In this document: positions 17,857 through 27,052 of the stretch, in pieces
How positions within the stretch are numbered: the first letter of the stretch is position 1
How the letters are laid out: each line of letters begins with the position of its first letter
NCBI GenBank assembly: GCA_045657185.1
Contig: JAZOSO010000214.1
Coordinates: forward strand, 1 to 39,726
Length of the DNA stretch: 39,726 nucleotides
Reading direction: 5' to 3'
Source of the DNA: RGIG5270 sp045657185
GTDB lineage: Bacteria; Verrucomicrobiota; Lentisphaeria; Victivallales; Victivallaceae
Made by a program: the position numbers and the translations under genes
Notes under the pieces: generated by a model
Database searches by the model: none
What the model saw: the letters and a program-made list of their open reading frames with translations, nothing else
Told to the model about the DNA's origin: nothing

Positions 17857-18879
17857 TCAGCAGAGTTTGGCTGAAATATCGTTCAATGCGGCTTCACCGT
17901 CATTGAGCAGCTCATCAATCAACTGCTGTATAGTCATTTCTGAGTCAACAAGACCGACAGACTGTCCCGCCATCAGAGAACCGAAGTCAATATCGCCCTC
18001 AACAGCGGCACGGCGGAGCGCACCCATCCAGTATTTTTCAACTTCTTCCTGTGCTTCCTGACGGTGGCAACTTCCTGCTTCAAGCTCCTTGAGCAATTTA
18101 AGCTGGAGTTTACCGAAGTTGTCCATACCTTTATTTCTCAATGCACGAACGGCAACAACGGGAAGTTTTGAATCGTACTGCGGAGTAGCAATAGCATCTC
18201 GGGCATTGGCACGGATGAAAACATCCTTGAATGCGGGATGACATGTACACTCTTTAGTCATAACAAAACGGGTACCGAGCTGAACACCGGCTGCTCCCAT
18301 CAAAAGAGCATGAGCCATCATTTTGCCGGTTGACATACCGCCTGCCATAAACATCGGGATACGGTCAGCGAATTTATACAAAACCTGCTGCATCAATATC
18401 ACGCTTGAAACATGACCGATATGACCGCCTGCCTCACTGCCTTCAAGAATAATCGCATCCGCACCGAAACGAATCATGCGTTCGGCAATGGAAACGGTGG
18501 AAGCAAAGCACATGACCTTGGCACCGGTTTCTTTAGCTGCTTCAATTTCTTTTTCCTTGGGAAAACTTCCGGCGAAAATGATAAACGGAACTTTGATATC
18601 CTTTATCATTGCCAGATGCTCTTTGTAAGCAGGAGCAATAGTAATGAGATTAACGGCAAAAGGTTTATCAGTCAGAGATTTGGTCTCCTCGATATATTTC
18701 ATAAGCACATCTGTCGGAGCATTGCCGCCGGCAAGACAGCCGAAACAACCGTGATTGGAAACGGCACTGACAAGTTTCGGTTCTGAAATCCAGGTCATAG
18801 CTCCGCACAGAATCGGATATTTGACGCCGAGGAAATCACTTCCTCTCTGCATAAGTTTTGTAATTTTTTCGTGACTCAT
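17857..18879 (-). CDS. Nitronate monooxygenase/FabK-like FMN oxidoreductase
   Basis: This 340-residue TIM barrel belongs to the 2-nitropropane dioxygenase family. The flavin-binding features are YPILCGAMTWIS at the N-terminus, EGSEAGGHIGH with the family's histidine, and FMAGGMSTG followed by GAAGVQLGTRFV. The family includes nitronate monooxygenases and enoyl-ACP reductase II (FabK); with no fatty-acid genes nearby, the substrate stays open. The ATG at 18879 is preferred to an extension to 18933 because AGGA lies 8 bases before it and the extension runs into the gap after the phosphomutase. It is the fourth gene of the serS run. Confidence 0.85.
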   Translation of the reverse strand: MSHEKITKLMQRGSDFLGVKYPILCGAMTWISEPKLVSAVSNHGCFGCLAGGNAPTDVLMKYIEETKSLTDKPFAVNLITIAPAYKEHLAMIKDIKVPFIIFAGSFPKEKEIEAAKETGAKVMCFASTVSIAERMIRFGADAIILEGSEAGGHIGHVSSVILMQQVLYKFADRIPMFMAGGMSTGKMMAHALLMGAAGVQLGTRFVMTKECTCHPAFKDVFIRANARDAIATPQYDSKLPVVAVRALRNKGMDNFGKLQLKLLKELEAGSCHRQEAQEEVEKYWMGALRRAAVEGDIDFGSLMAGQSVGLVDSEMTIQQLIDELLNDGEAALNDISAKLC

Positions 18880-18904
18880 AAAAGTCCTGGGGTTCGTGTT
18901 GATA

Positions 18905-20221
18905 TTATTTGCGGATGATTGAAAGCAGCTCATCTCGTCTGGCAGTCATCTCCGCTTCGGTATCCGCTTCAACGATAAGGCGCAGCAAAGGCTCTGTATT
19001 GGAGGAACGGACATTGAAATGCCATGTCGGATATTCAGAACTGAATCCGTCAAGTTCATAAGTATTTCCGTCGGCATATTTACTCTTGATTTCGGCAAGA
19101 ATCGGAGCAACATCGGCAACTTTTGAGTTTATCTCACCGCTTGAGAAATATTTCTGCAAAGGCTTGACAAGTTCGGAAACTTTTTTACCGCTTTTGCAAA
19201 TCAGATTGGCAAGCATGATAAAGGCAAGTCCCTGTGATTCCGCAGTGAAGTTTTCCTTGAAATAATAATGTCCGGAAAGCTCTCCTGCAAAAACTGCATC
19301 GTTTTCACGCATCTGATTTTTGATAAAGGCGTGACCGACACGGGACATAACAGCTTTGCCGCCGTTTTCCTCAATGCACTCTTTAACAGCCTTGCTTGAA
19401 CGCAAATCATAAAGAACGGTTGCCCCCTTGTTTTCGCTCAAAATATCCTGAGCAACAAGTGCGGTGAATAAGTCCATGGGAATAATTTTTCCCTCATTGT
19501 CAATAAAACCGCAACGGTCTGCATCGCCGTCAAAAGCGGCACCGAAATCGGCTCCGACCTCTTTGACTTTGGCACAGATAGCATCAAGGGTATCAAGTTT
19601 CAGCGGATTTGCTTCATGATTGGGAAAAGTTCCGTCAAGTTCTTCATACATCGGAATAATGTCAAAATATTCACGGATAGCAGCAATTTCATAACTTCCC
19701 ATAGCATTGGCAAAGTCGCAGACAACTTTGAGTTTACGGTCAACTTTGAGATGCTTTTTGAGAAATTCGCCGTATTCCGGAGCGATATCGTATGAGGAGA
19801 GTTTACCCGGAACTGCAGCAGCTTCAAAATCAAGAGCATTGGCAAGTTTTTCTATATCTTTAATACCGGTTGCACCGCTGATGGGAACAGCATTGGCGAT
19901 ACATAGTTTGCAGCCGTTCCATTCGCCGGGGTTATGGCTGGCGGTAATCATGATTGAGCCGTCGGCTTTGAGTGTGCCGTTGGCAAAATATGACATCGGA
20001 GTTGAGCAGAGACCGAGGTCAATGACATCGGCGCCCTGCATCATAATACCTTTGCTCAAGCCATCAAACATATTCTGTGAATGGGGACGCATATCACGAC
20101 CGATGACGACTTTTTTCGCACCGGTGAATTTGATATAAGCGCGACCGATTTTTTCAGCGACAGCAGCATTGATTTCAGTCGGAAAAACACCGCGGATATC
20201 GTATGCTTTGAAAATTGACAT
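18905..20221 (-). CDS. Phosphomannomutase/phosphoglucomutase
   Basis: This enzyme moves a phosphate between C1 and C6 of glucose or mannose, linking glycolysis to nucleotide sugars and glycogen. The phosphoserine is S95 in TASHNP, the metal loop is DGDADR, the sugar-binding loop is GELSGHYYF, and RSSNTEPLLRL near the C-terminus binds the phosphate. The 438-residue length and motifs fit the AlgC/ManB type that accepts both sugars. AAAAAGGAGC lies just before the ATG. Its position in the same run as the debranching enzyme suggests use of glucose-1-phosphate from glycogen. Confidence 0.93.
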   Translation of the reverse strand: MSIFKAYDIRGVFPTEINAAVAEKIGRAYIKFTGAKKVVIGRDMRPHSQNMFDGLSKGIMMQGADVIDLGLCSTPMSYFANGTLKADGSIMITASHNPGEWNGCKLCIANAVPISGATGIKDIEKLANALDFEAAAVPGKLSSYDIAPEYGEFLKKHLKVDRKLKVVCDFANAMGSYEIAAIREYFDIIPMYEELDGTFPNHEANPLKLDTLDAICAKVKEVGADFGAAFDGDADRCGFIDNEGKIIPMDLFTALVAQDILSENKGATVLYDLRSSKAVKECIEENGGKAVMSRVGHAFIKNQMRENDAVFAGELSGHYYFKENFTAESQGLAFIMLANLICKSGKKVSELVKPLQKYFSSGEINSKVADVAPILAEIKSKYADGNTYELDGFSSEYPTWHFNVRSSNTEPLLRLIVEADTEAEMTARRDELLSIIRK

Positions 20222-20234
20222 AAAAGCTCCTTTT

Positions 20235-20519
20235 TCAGTTTTTCAATTCTTTATTCTTTTTATAGAAATACTGATAGTAAATACAGAGGAGCATGTCAGT
20301 TGCCACCAGTACGCCGTTAAGCATGTAAAGATAAAATACTATGTCATAATGATAAATGACTTTGTGCAGACATCCTGCAATATAGCCGATTATCACCAAT
20401 ACCAGAAAGACATAACTTTTTCCTGTCGGGTTCTTGACCTTTATTGTTTTCCAGATGGCAAAAGGCCAGCTGAACCCGAAACAGACCAACATAATTACTT
20501 CAAAAACACTGAAATTCAT
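20235..20519 (-). CDS. Small three-helix membrane protein, PQ-loop/SemiSWEET-like
   Basis: The 94-residue product has three hydrophobic helices (about 5-20, 36-53 and 60-82), with a basic tail after them. The segment SWPFAIWKTIKVKNPTGKS resembles the PQ-loop region of SemiSWEET half-transporters, but the PQ pair itself is replaced by PF. This is a tentative family call; a role in small-solute transport is inference. The ATG overlaps the serS stop by four bases (ATGA), so it is translated with serS. Confidence 0.6.
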   Translation of the reverse strand: MNFSVFEVIMLVCFGFSWPFAIWKTIKVKNPTGKSYVFLVLVIIGYIAGCLHKVIYHYDIVFYLYMLNGVLVATDMLLCIYYQYFYKKNKELKN

Positions 20520-21763
20520 TTTTTCACCGGTTCAATTTTGTCAAAGCCGCAGAGAGGACGGAGAACTTCAGGAACAATCACTGTACCGTCAGCTTGCTGA
20601 TTGTTTTCAAGAATTGCAACCAGTACACGGTCAGTAACAGCAGTTGCACTGATAGTATGGACAAAGTCGCGGGTGTCTCCGTCTTTGTAACGGATATTGA
20701 GACGACGGCTCTGGAAAGAGGTCAGATTGGTATTGCTGGTAACTTCACGATAGCCGCCGAAACCTGCAAACCATGCTTCAATATCGTATTTTTTGTAACC
20801 GGGTGCGCCCATATCGCCGACGCAGACATTGACGACATGATAGGGAATACCGAGCTGCTGAAGGATGTATTCTTCGTTTTCGAGGCAGAAGTCGTGGTAT
20901 TTGACGGAGTCTTCAGGTTTGCAGAAAATGATCTGTTCAACTTTGTGGAACTGGTGAACACGGAAAATACCTTTGCTGGCTTTGCCGTAGCTGCCTGCTT
21001 CAGTACGGAAACAGGGAGTGTAAGCAGTGTAGCACAAAGGCAAATCTTTGCCTTCAAGAACATCATCTGCATGATAACCGACAAGAGTCTGCTCACTTGT
21101 ACCGATAAGAGCGAGGTCTTCATCTTTCAAATTAAAGGTCTGGTCTGCAAAAAACGGCAGATAACCTGTACCGAAAAGAGTTCTTTCCTTGGCAACACAG
21201 GGAGTCATAAACAGAGTGAAACCTCTGGCAACAAGCTGCTGCTGAACCCAGAAAAAGAGAGCCTGAGCGAGCTGTGCGCCTTTGCCTTTCCAGTAATAGA
21301 AACCGGTCTGGGCAACCTTTGCACCGCGCTGGGTGTCAATAATGTCAAGCAATTCGCCGAGCTGCTGGTGGTCACGGATGGGGAAATCAAACTCAGGAAT
21401 GGTACCGACTTTGCGGAGTTCAACGTTTGCAGTATCATCCAAACCGTCGGGTACATCAGCAGAGAGAGTATTGGGAAGGAAACTCAACATTTTGTAGAGT
21501 TTTTCCTGCAATTCATTAAAAGTATTTTCTTTGGTTGAGAGAGTAACTTTCAACTTTTTGACTTCTTCACGGGCGGCGGGGTTGCTCTGACATTCTTTGC
21601 TCAAACGGTTGCGGTCGGCGCGGAGAGCGTCAATTTCCTGATTGAGCTGACGGCACTGAACATCAAGTTCAAGAACGGTGTCCAGATTAACAGGACAGCC
21701 GCGGCGTTCACAAGTTTTTTTGTAATCTTCAAAGTGATCACGGATAATCTTAATATCTATCAT
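20516..21763 (-). CDS. serS: Seryl-tRNA synthetase
   Basis: SerS charges tRNA-Ser. The N-terminal 100 residues form the long antiparallel coiled coil that grips the tRNA variable arm. Class II motif 2 is FRTEAGSYGKASKGIFRVHQ and motif 3 ends in GTVIVPEVLRP. Length (415) is normal and no key motif is missing. AAGAGGATTG lies before the ATG. It starts the eight-gene minus-strand run; the 102 bases upstream hold a hairpin and AT-rich sequence where a promoter may lie, although I see no convincing -35. Confidence 0.96.
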   Translation of the reverse strand: MIDIKIIRDHFEDYKKTCERRGCPVNLDTVLELDVQCRQLNQEIDALRADRNRLSKECQSNPAAREEVKKLKVTLSTKENTFNELQEKLYKMLSFLPNTLSADVPDGLDDTANVELRKVGTIPEFDFPIRDHQQLGELLDIIDTQRGAKVAQTGFYYWKGKGAQLAQALFFWVQQQLVARGFTLFMTPCVAKERTLFGTGYLPFFADQTFNLKDEDLALIGTSEQTLVGYHADDVLEGKDLPLCYTAYTPCFRTEAGSYGKASKGIFRVHQFHKVEQIIFCKPEDSVKYHDFCLENEEYILQQLGIPYHVVNVCVGDMGAPGYKKYDIEAWFAGFGGYREVTSNTNLTSFQSRRLNIRYKDGDTRDFVHTISATAVTDRVLVAILENNQQADGTVIVPEVLRPLCGFDKIEPVKK

Positions 21764-21820
21764 AATAACAATCCTCTTAAAAAATTATTTCAATTTTTTT
21801 ATAATGCAGACAGAAGTTCA

Positions 21821-21843
21821 GGGAAAGAAAAATTATCTTTCCC
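21821..21843 (-). terminator. Hairpin after rpiB-glyA, weak terminator
   Basis: GGGAAAGA/TCTTTCCC forms an 8-bp stem with a 7-base AT loop, 22 bases past the stop of the fusion gene. No T-run follows at once on the minus strand, so it may be an RNA-stabilising or partial terminator hairpin. Confidence 0.45.
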
Positions 21844-21865
21844 CGAAAATCATCACCGCACTTAC

Positions 21866-23584
21866 TTAAAACTGGGGAAGCGGGAATTGAGCGGCAAAAG
21901 CACGAACTTCTTCACCGATTGCGCGGAGAGCTGCTTCGTCGTCACAGACGGCACATGCGCGTTCGATAAATTCAGCGATTTTGACCATTTCAGCTTCTTT
22001 CATACCGCGGGTGGTAACGGCGGGAGTACCGATACGGATACCTGAGGTAACAAAGGGTTTTTCGGGGTCAAAGGGAATCATGTTCTTGTTGACAGTGATA
22101 CGGGCGAGGTCAAGGGCGTTAGCGAGAGCTTTGCCGGTGACTTTTTTGGGACGGAGGTCAACGAGCATGAGGTGATTGTCAGTACCGCCGGAAACGATGC
22201 GGAAGCCGCGGTTTGCGAGTTCTTCTGCGAGTTTTGCGGCATTGAGTCTGACCTGACGCTGATATGCTTTGAATTCATCAGACATTGCTTCACCGAAGCA
22301 GATGGCTTTGGCGGCGATAACGTGTTCGAGAGGTCCGCCCTGCATACCGGGGAATACTTTGGAGTTGATAGCTTTGATATATTCTTCTTTGCAGAGAATC
22401 AAACCTGAACGGGGACCGCGGAGAGTTTTGTGAGTGGTAGTTGAAACAACATCGCAGTAGGGAACGGGATTGGGATGTTCACCTGCGGCAACGAGACCTG
22501 CGATATGAGCCATGTCAACAAAAAGTTTGGCACCGACTTTATCAGCGATTTCACGCAAACGGGCAAAGTCAATGACTCTGGGATAAGCGGAAGCACCTGC
22601 AACGATGAGAGCGGGTTTGTTTTCAACGGCGAGTTTTTCAACTTCATCATAGTCAATGGTTTCAGTTTCGGGAGAAACGCCGTAGGGAACGACATTGTAA
22701 GTCTGACCTGAGAAGTTCATCGGATGACCGTGGGTCAAGTGACCGCCGTGGTCAAGACTCATGGCAAGAATGGTATCGCCCGGCTTGATCAAAGCCATGT
22801 AAACAGCCATGTTTGCCTGTGAACCTGCGTGGGGCTGAACGTTAGCGGCTTCTGCGCCGAAAAGTTTGCAGGCGCGTTCAATGGCGATTGATTCGATCTG
22901 ATCAACAACTTCGCAGCCGTTGTAGTAACGTTTGCCGGGATAGCCTTCGGCATATTTGTTGGTGAGAACTGAACCCTGAGCAGCACGGACGGCGCAGGAG
23001 GTGAAGTTCTCAGAAGCGATAAGTTCGATACCGTCAAACTGACGGGCGGCTTCTTTGTCAATCAGAGAAGCGATAACGGGGTCGGCATTGCGGATTGCGG
23101 CGATATCGTCATAAGATTTGACTTCAAGTTTATTGAGACGGCGGACATGGCGTTCTTCCTGAGTAAAGGGAGTGCTGCTCCATGCTTCAAAAATTTCAAT
23201 CATGCCGTTTTTGTCAAGTTTATCGCCGGCAAAAACAAGAACATTGGTTGCATTGTGTTCACGGCTGCGGACAGCGGTGAAAGCATCTGCTGCGACAACA
23301 GCGCGGACGCCGTGGAAACGGTTGGCATTGATACCCATGCCGACACCTGAACGGCAGATGAGAACACCGCAGGTACATTCGCCGGTGATAATGGCTCTGC
23401 CGACCTGAGAAGCGTAATCAGAGTAGTCATCTTCCTTATCAAATTCAAAGGGACCGAAGTCGATGAATTCGATATTTTTCTCCTTGAAATATTCAGAGAG
23501 TTCAGCTTTGAGGGTGAAACCGCCATGGTCAGTACCGACGGCAACTTTGAGTTTTTTTCCGCAGAAATCAGCGATAGCTTTCAT
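21866..23584 (-). CDS. glyA: RpiB-GlyA fusion: ribose-5-phosphate isomerase B + serine hydroxymethyltransferase
   Basis: One uninterrupted 572-residue frame holds two enzymes. Residues about 11-150 are RpiB, which interconverts ribose-5-phosphate and ribulose-5-phosphate: D19-H20 in GTDHGG, the expected base C77, and H110 in REHN. The usual CGTG loop reads CRSG here. Residues about 155-572 are a full-length serine hydroxymethyltransferase with IASENF, KYAEGYPGKRYY and PLP lysine K386 in TTTHKTLRG. It makes glycine and 5,10-methylene-tetrahydrofolate from serine. AAAAGGAAC precedes the ATG. Its upstream neighbour is a YwlE-like phosphatase, 15 bases away, the same order as the separate genes ywlE-rpiB-glyA in Bacillus. 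Confidence 0.95.
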   Translation of the reverse strand: MKAIADFCGKKLKVAVGTDHGGFTLKAELSEYFKEKNIEFIDFGPFEFDKEDDYSDYASQVGRAIITGECTCGVLICRSGVGMGINANRFHGVRAVVAADAFTAVRSREHNATNVLVFAGDKLDKNGMIEIFEAWSSTPFTQEERHVRRLNKLEVKSYDDIAAIRNADPVIASLIDKEAARQFDGIELIASENFTSCAVRAAQGSVLTNKYAEGYPGKRYYNGCEVVDQIESIAIERACKLFGAEAANVQPHAGSQANMAVYMALIKPGDTILAMSLDHGGHLTHGHPMNFSGQTYNVVPYGVSPETETIDYDEVEKLAVENKPALIVAGASAYPRVIDFARLREIADKVGAKLFVDMAHIAGLVAAGEHPNPVPYCDVVSTTTHKTLRGPRSGLILCKEEYIKAINSKVFPGMQGGPLEHVIAAKAICFGEAMSDEFKAYQRQVRLNAAKLAEELANRGFRIVSGGTDNHLMLVDLRPKKVTGKALANALDLARITVNKNMIPFDPEKPFVTSGIRIGTPAVTTRGMKEAEMVKIAEFIERACAVCDDEAALRAIGEEVRAFAAQFPLPQF

Positions 23585-23599
23585 TTTTTGTTCCTTTTG

Positions 23600-24058
23600 T
23601 TAAGAATTGTTATTTGAACTTGTTAAATCGCAATATAATTTATCAAGAGCTTCCTTCATATATCCGAAAACTCTTGCATAACCGTCAACATTTTCGCCGT
23701 AAGGGTCGGGAACGTCAGGATTCTGCCAATCGGCATAATCAGAGAGCAATCTGACCTTTGCTGAAGGTGCAATCTCCTGAACTGCAAGGAGATGCCCGCG
23801 TGTCATAGCAACAATCAAATCAAATTCGTTCCCCATTTCACGCTGAAAACGGGTACTTCTGAAATTGCTCAAATCTCCGCCGAATGCTTTTGCCACAAGT
23901 TGTGCCTGAATTGAGGCACTGCAGCCGTCAAAAGTATGAATTCCTGCTGATTGCGCCCACAAATCAGTACGCTTGTCACGCTCTGAAAGCATATTGAAAT
24001 ACGCTTCCGCCATAGGGCTTCGGCAGCTGTTTCCGGTGCAGACAAACAAGATATTCAT
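23600..24058 (-). CDS. Low-molecular-weight protein phosphatase (YwlE/LMW-PTP family)
   Basis: The 152-residue protein shows the LMW-PTP signature: P-loop C7-TGNSC-R13 at the N-terminus and general acid D118 in VPDPYG. Family members remove phosphate from tyrosine or, in YwlE, from arginine. The P-loop CTGNSCRSPMAE is closer to YwlE (CTGNTCRS) than to tyrosine phosphatases, which usually have a bulky residue where S11 stands. Arsenate reductase is less likely because the extra redox cysteine pair is not evident. It is first in a two-gene unit with the RpiB-GlyA fusion. Confidence 0.9.
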   Translation of the reverse strand: MNILFVCTGNSCRSPMAEAYFNMLSERDKRTDLWAQSAGIHTFDGCSASIQAQLVAKAFGGDLSNFRSTRFQREMGNEFDLIVAMTRGHLLAVQEIAPSAKVRLLSDYADWQNPDVPDPYGENVDGYARVFGYMKEALDKLYCDLTSSNNNS

Positions 24059-24105
24059 AATTTTTTCCGATTTTCCTTTGAAATTCTACTGATACGGCAA
24101 TAAAT

Positions 24106-24135
24106 TATAATATAACACAATTTTCAAATTTTTAA
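24106..24135. promoter_or_regulatory. Overlapping divergent promoters (phosphatase / trmB)
   Basis: On the minus strand, TTAAAA (plus 24130-24135) and TATTAT (plus 24107-24112) are 17 bases apart and face the phosphatase. On the plus strand a perfect TATAAT lies at 24106-24111, facing trmB, but its -35 is poor. The two -10 boxes overlap. Confidence 0.45.
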
Positions 24136-24156
24136 AATGGAAAAACGCTTTTATTT

Positions 24157-24777
24157 ATGAAAAAACAACCGGAAGACGATTTTATTGACATTCTCACCCA
24201 GTCCTACACCCATATTGACGGGGTGAAAAATAACAGTTGCCGCACTGAACTTGACCTCGGCTGCGGCTCAGGCTCATTTACTGCAGGTCTTGCAAAACGC
24301 TATCCTGAGGCAAAAATCTTTGCCGCCGATGTGATGATCGGGCGTTTACGCAAACTCGTGCGCAAAAATCAGAGACTCGGCATTGATAACATGCAGCTTT
24401 TGCGAGTTGAGGCGCGCCATCTGGTCGCATATATGCTTCCGGATGAAGGACTTGACAGACTGCACATTCTCTGTCCCGACCCGTGGCCCAAAGACAGACA
24501 CAAAGGACATCGCCTCGTCACCAGTGATTTTCTTTCTCAAATCCACCGTGTTCTGAAAAAAGGCGGAACTTTTCACTTTTCAAGTGACGATGACCCCTAT
24601 TTTGATTCTGTAACCGATATTGTCAGCCGCTCAGGACTTTTTGAGCTTGACGACAGTCTGCTTGACGATATCAGAGATATCAAAAGCGACTTTGAAGTCC
24701 GTTGGCTCGACCAGGGTAAACATGTCCGTCACCACACATGGAAAACAGTTGACCGTCCGGAATCCTGCGGGCATTGA
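24157..24777 (+). CDS. trmB: tRNA (guanine-N7)-methyltransferase TrmB
   Basis: TrmB adds a methyl group to G46 in the variable loop of tRNAs using S-adenosylmethionine. The SAM-binding motif is DLGCGSGSF, followed by the family signature CPDPWPKDRHKGHR, close to the usual PDPWPKKRHxKRR. Length (206) is typical. No strong ribosome site precedes the ATG; an upstream ATG at 24138 hits a stop after seven codons. The next gene starts 16 bases downstream and also concerns RNA modification. Confidence 0.93.
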   Translation: MKKQPEDDFIDILTQSYTHIDGVKNNSCRTELDLGCGSGSFTAGLAKRYPEAKIFAADVMIGRLRKLVRKNQRLGIDNMQLLRVEARHLVAYMLPDEGLDRLHILCPDPWPKDRHKGHRLVTSDFLSQIHRVLKKGGTFHFSSDDDPYFDSVTDIVSRSGLFELDDSLLDDIRDIKSDFEVRWLDQGKHVRHHTWKTVDRPESCGH

Positions 24778-24793
24778 TTTTTGAGGTGAAAAT

Positions 24794-27034
24794 ATGAGTA
24801 AAACAAATCCCGTTCCCGAACTTCTCGCTCCTGCAGGAAATGCACTTTGCGCCCTTGCCGCTTTTGATGCGGGAGCAGATGCGATTTACTGCGGTCTCGG
24901 CAAATTCAATGCGCGCGAAAGAAGTGAAAATTTCACTCCCGAAACAATGGGCAAAATAATTGCTTATGCGCACTCTATAAAACGCAAAGTCTATGTCACT
25001 TTCAATACCGTTATCAAAGAAGCAGAACTTCCCGAAGTTGCTGAAAATCTGGCACTTCTGGCTTCACTTGAACCTGACGCACTTATTGTGCAGGATTTGG
25101 GTGTTGCCCGCATGATAAGAAAATATTTTCCTGAACTTACAATTCATGCTTCAACCCAGATGGGATTTCACAACTCCGCAGGTGTTGCCGCCGCAAAAGA
25201 GTTCGGCGCAAAACGCGTAATCCTTGAACGCCAGATGACTATGGATGAATTGAAAATTGTCCGTGAAAAAAATCCCGACACAGAACTTGAAGTATTTATT
25301 CACGGAGCATTGTGCTGCTCACTTTCAGGACAGTGTTTATTTTCTTCATATTTAGGAGGTTACAGCGGCAACAGAGGTTTCTGCAAACAGCCGTGCCGCC
25401 GCCGTTATTACTCAAATCAGGGCAACGGATTTTTCTTCTCCCCGCAAGATTTGGAAACGCTTGAACTCATAAGAGATTTGCGCAAAATAGGCGTGGAGTC
25501 TTTGAAAATAGAGGGGCGTCTGCGTCAGGGAGATTACGTTTACAATACTGTCAAAGCCTACCGCATGATACTTGATGCTCCTGAATCAACGCCGTCCTCC
25601 GAACTTCTCGGAGAGGCAAGAGCATTGCTATCAAAGAGTTGCGGCCGCAAGTGGTCAAAAGGATTTTTTACTGAAGAGAGTATGAAAAATCTCATTATCC
25701 ATGACAATATCGGTTCCGCAGGTATGCTTATCGGCACTGTTTCAAAAATTGCCGAAAAAGGTTTCGCCTTTACCGTCCGCAAAAAAATCCATATCGGCGA
25801 CCGCATCCGTATCCAGCCGCAATCCGGCGATGACGGTCCCGCTCTGACCGTGACAAAAATGTTCGTCAAAGGCGAATCCGTCCGCAAAGCAGTTCCCAAT
25901 GACGAAGTTTTCATCTGTTTTGACCGTGAAGTTCCGCCGCGCGGAGTGCTTTATAAAATCGGCGAAAGCTATCCCGACCATACTGCAAGATTTGAAAAAC
26001 TCCCCTTACAGAAAAAACGCGTTGACCTCGCAATAGAACTCTCTGCAAAACACTTCTCCTGCCGTGTCACAAACAGCGCAGTAAATTGCCTGTATGAAGA
26101 AGATGTAAATCTTTCTGCTGCACAGAAGCAACCATTTACCGCTGAAAAACTTATAAATGAATTTATCGCTGCCGATTCCGCAGATTTTGCTCTCGGCAAA
26201 TGCGATATAAAACTGGAACAGGGGCTCTTCGTCCCGTCTGCCGTACTCAAGGATTTGCGCCGTGCCGCATGGGCTGAAATCAAGGGAGCACTTACACCCG
26301 ATGATTTATTCAAAGCAGGTGCTGAAGGCTTGGGCAGATTTGCACTGGACTACCGCCGCATGCAAGTTTTCAAATTCACAGAAGAAAACATTCCTGAAAC
26401 CGTTGCAGTCAAACCCAACGGCGTCATGCCCGGCAATCCCAAAGCCCGTACCGCAACATCTGTTTTTGATGTCAATAAATCAACTTATCAGGCAATTTTG
26501 CCTGAATTCACTCCCGAAAACCGTCTTGACGGCTTGAAAAAAGCAATATCTCTTGCCTACAAAAACGGTGTGCGTTCATTCCGTGTGCAGTCACTTTTTG
26601 AAATGCAGCTTTTTAAAAATTACAAAGATATTGAAATCGTCGCCGCCGACCCGCTGCCGATATGCAACTCAATGGCAGTCATGGAATTGCAGAGATTGGG
26701 AGCAACAAAAATTCAAGCCCATGCCGAACTTGACAAAAAAGCTCTCGAAGATTTGCGCGACCACTCAGTTCTGCCGATGGAAGTTTACCGTCTCGGCAGA
26801 CTGCCTCTGCTTGTGACCCGTGCGGCTATTCCGATTGAAGGCAATATCAAAGACGCCCGCACCAACGAATTTGCTGTCCGTTACGACAAAAGAAGTCAGC
26901 TCACCAGAGTTTATCCTGTCAAAGTTATTTCAATCCCGCATATCGCAGGTACTGCGGATTTCTATGACATAACCAATGCAAACTGGAAAAATCCGGAAGA
27001 AACATCTTTCAACTTCGAGCTGAACTTAAATTGA
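24794..27034 (+). CDS. rlhA: U32 family protein, RlhA-like (23S rRNA hydroxylation)
   Basis: The 746-residue protein starts with the U32 barrel: PELLAPAGN, IYCGL, and the cysteine set C174, C181, C197 and C201 in GQCLFSSYLGG and RGFCKQPCR, which in this family binds an iron-sulfur cluster. The C-terminal part (about 300-746) matches the DUF3656-containing organisation of E. coli YdcP/RlhA, which makes 5-hydroxycytidine at 23S rRNA position 2501. Other U32 proteins act in ubiquinone synthesis or tRNA hydroxylation, so the exact target is inferred. GAGGTGAAAAT precedes the ATG. It lies between trmB and a lipid kinase-like gene. Confidence 0.85.
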   Translation: MSKTNPVPELLAPAGNALCALAAFDAGADAIYCGLGKFNARERSENFTPETMGKIIAYAHSIKRKVYVTFNTVIKEAELPEVAENLALLASLEPDALIVQDLGVARMIRKYFPELTIHASTQMGFHNSAGVAAAKEFGAKRVILERQMTMDELKIVREKNPDTELEVFIHGALCCSLSGQCLFSSYLGGYSGNRGFCKQPCRRRYYSNQGNGFFFSPQDLETLELIRDLRKIGVESLKIEGRLRQGDYVYNTVKAYRMILDAPESTPSSELLGEARALLSKSCGRKWSKGFFTEESMKNLIIHDNIGSAGMLIGTVSKIAEKGFAFTVRKKIHIGDRIRIQPQSGDDGPALTVTKMFVKGESVRKAVPNDEVFICFDREVPPRGVLYKIGESYPDHTARFEKLPLQKKRVDLAIELSAKHFSCRVTNSAVNCLYEEDVNLSAAQKQPFTAEKLINEFIAADSADFALGKCDIKLEQGLFVPSAVLKDLRRAAWAEIKGALTPDDLFKAGAEGLGRFALDYRRMQVFKFTEENIPETVAVKPNGVMPGNPKARTATSVFDVNKSTYQAILPEFTPENRLDGLKKAISLAYKNGVRSFRVQSLFEMQLFKNYKDIEIVAADPLPICNSMAVMELQRLGATKIQAHAELDKKALEDLRDHSVLPMEVYRLGRLPLLVTRAAIPIEGNIKDARTNEFAVRYDKRSQLTRVYPVKVISIPHIAGTADFYDITNANWKNPEETSFNFELNLN

Positions 27035-27052
27035 TGAGGAGTAAATTTTATT

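Noticed and set aside
20594..21538. 314-residue open frame antisense to serS
   Set aside because: Shadow of serS; phenylalanine- and threonine-rich with no recognisable domain.
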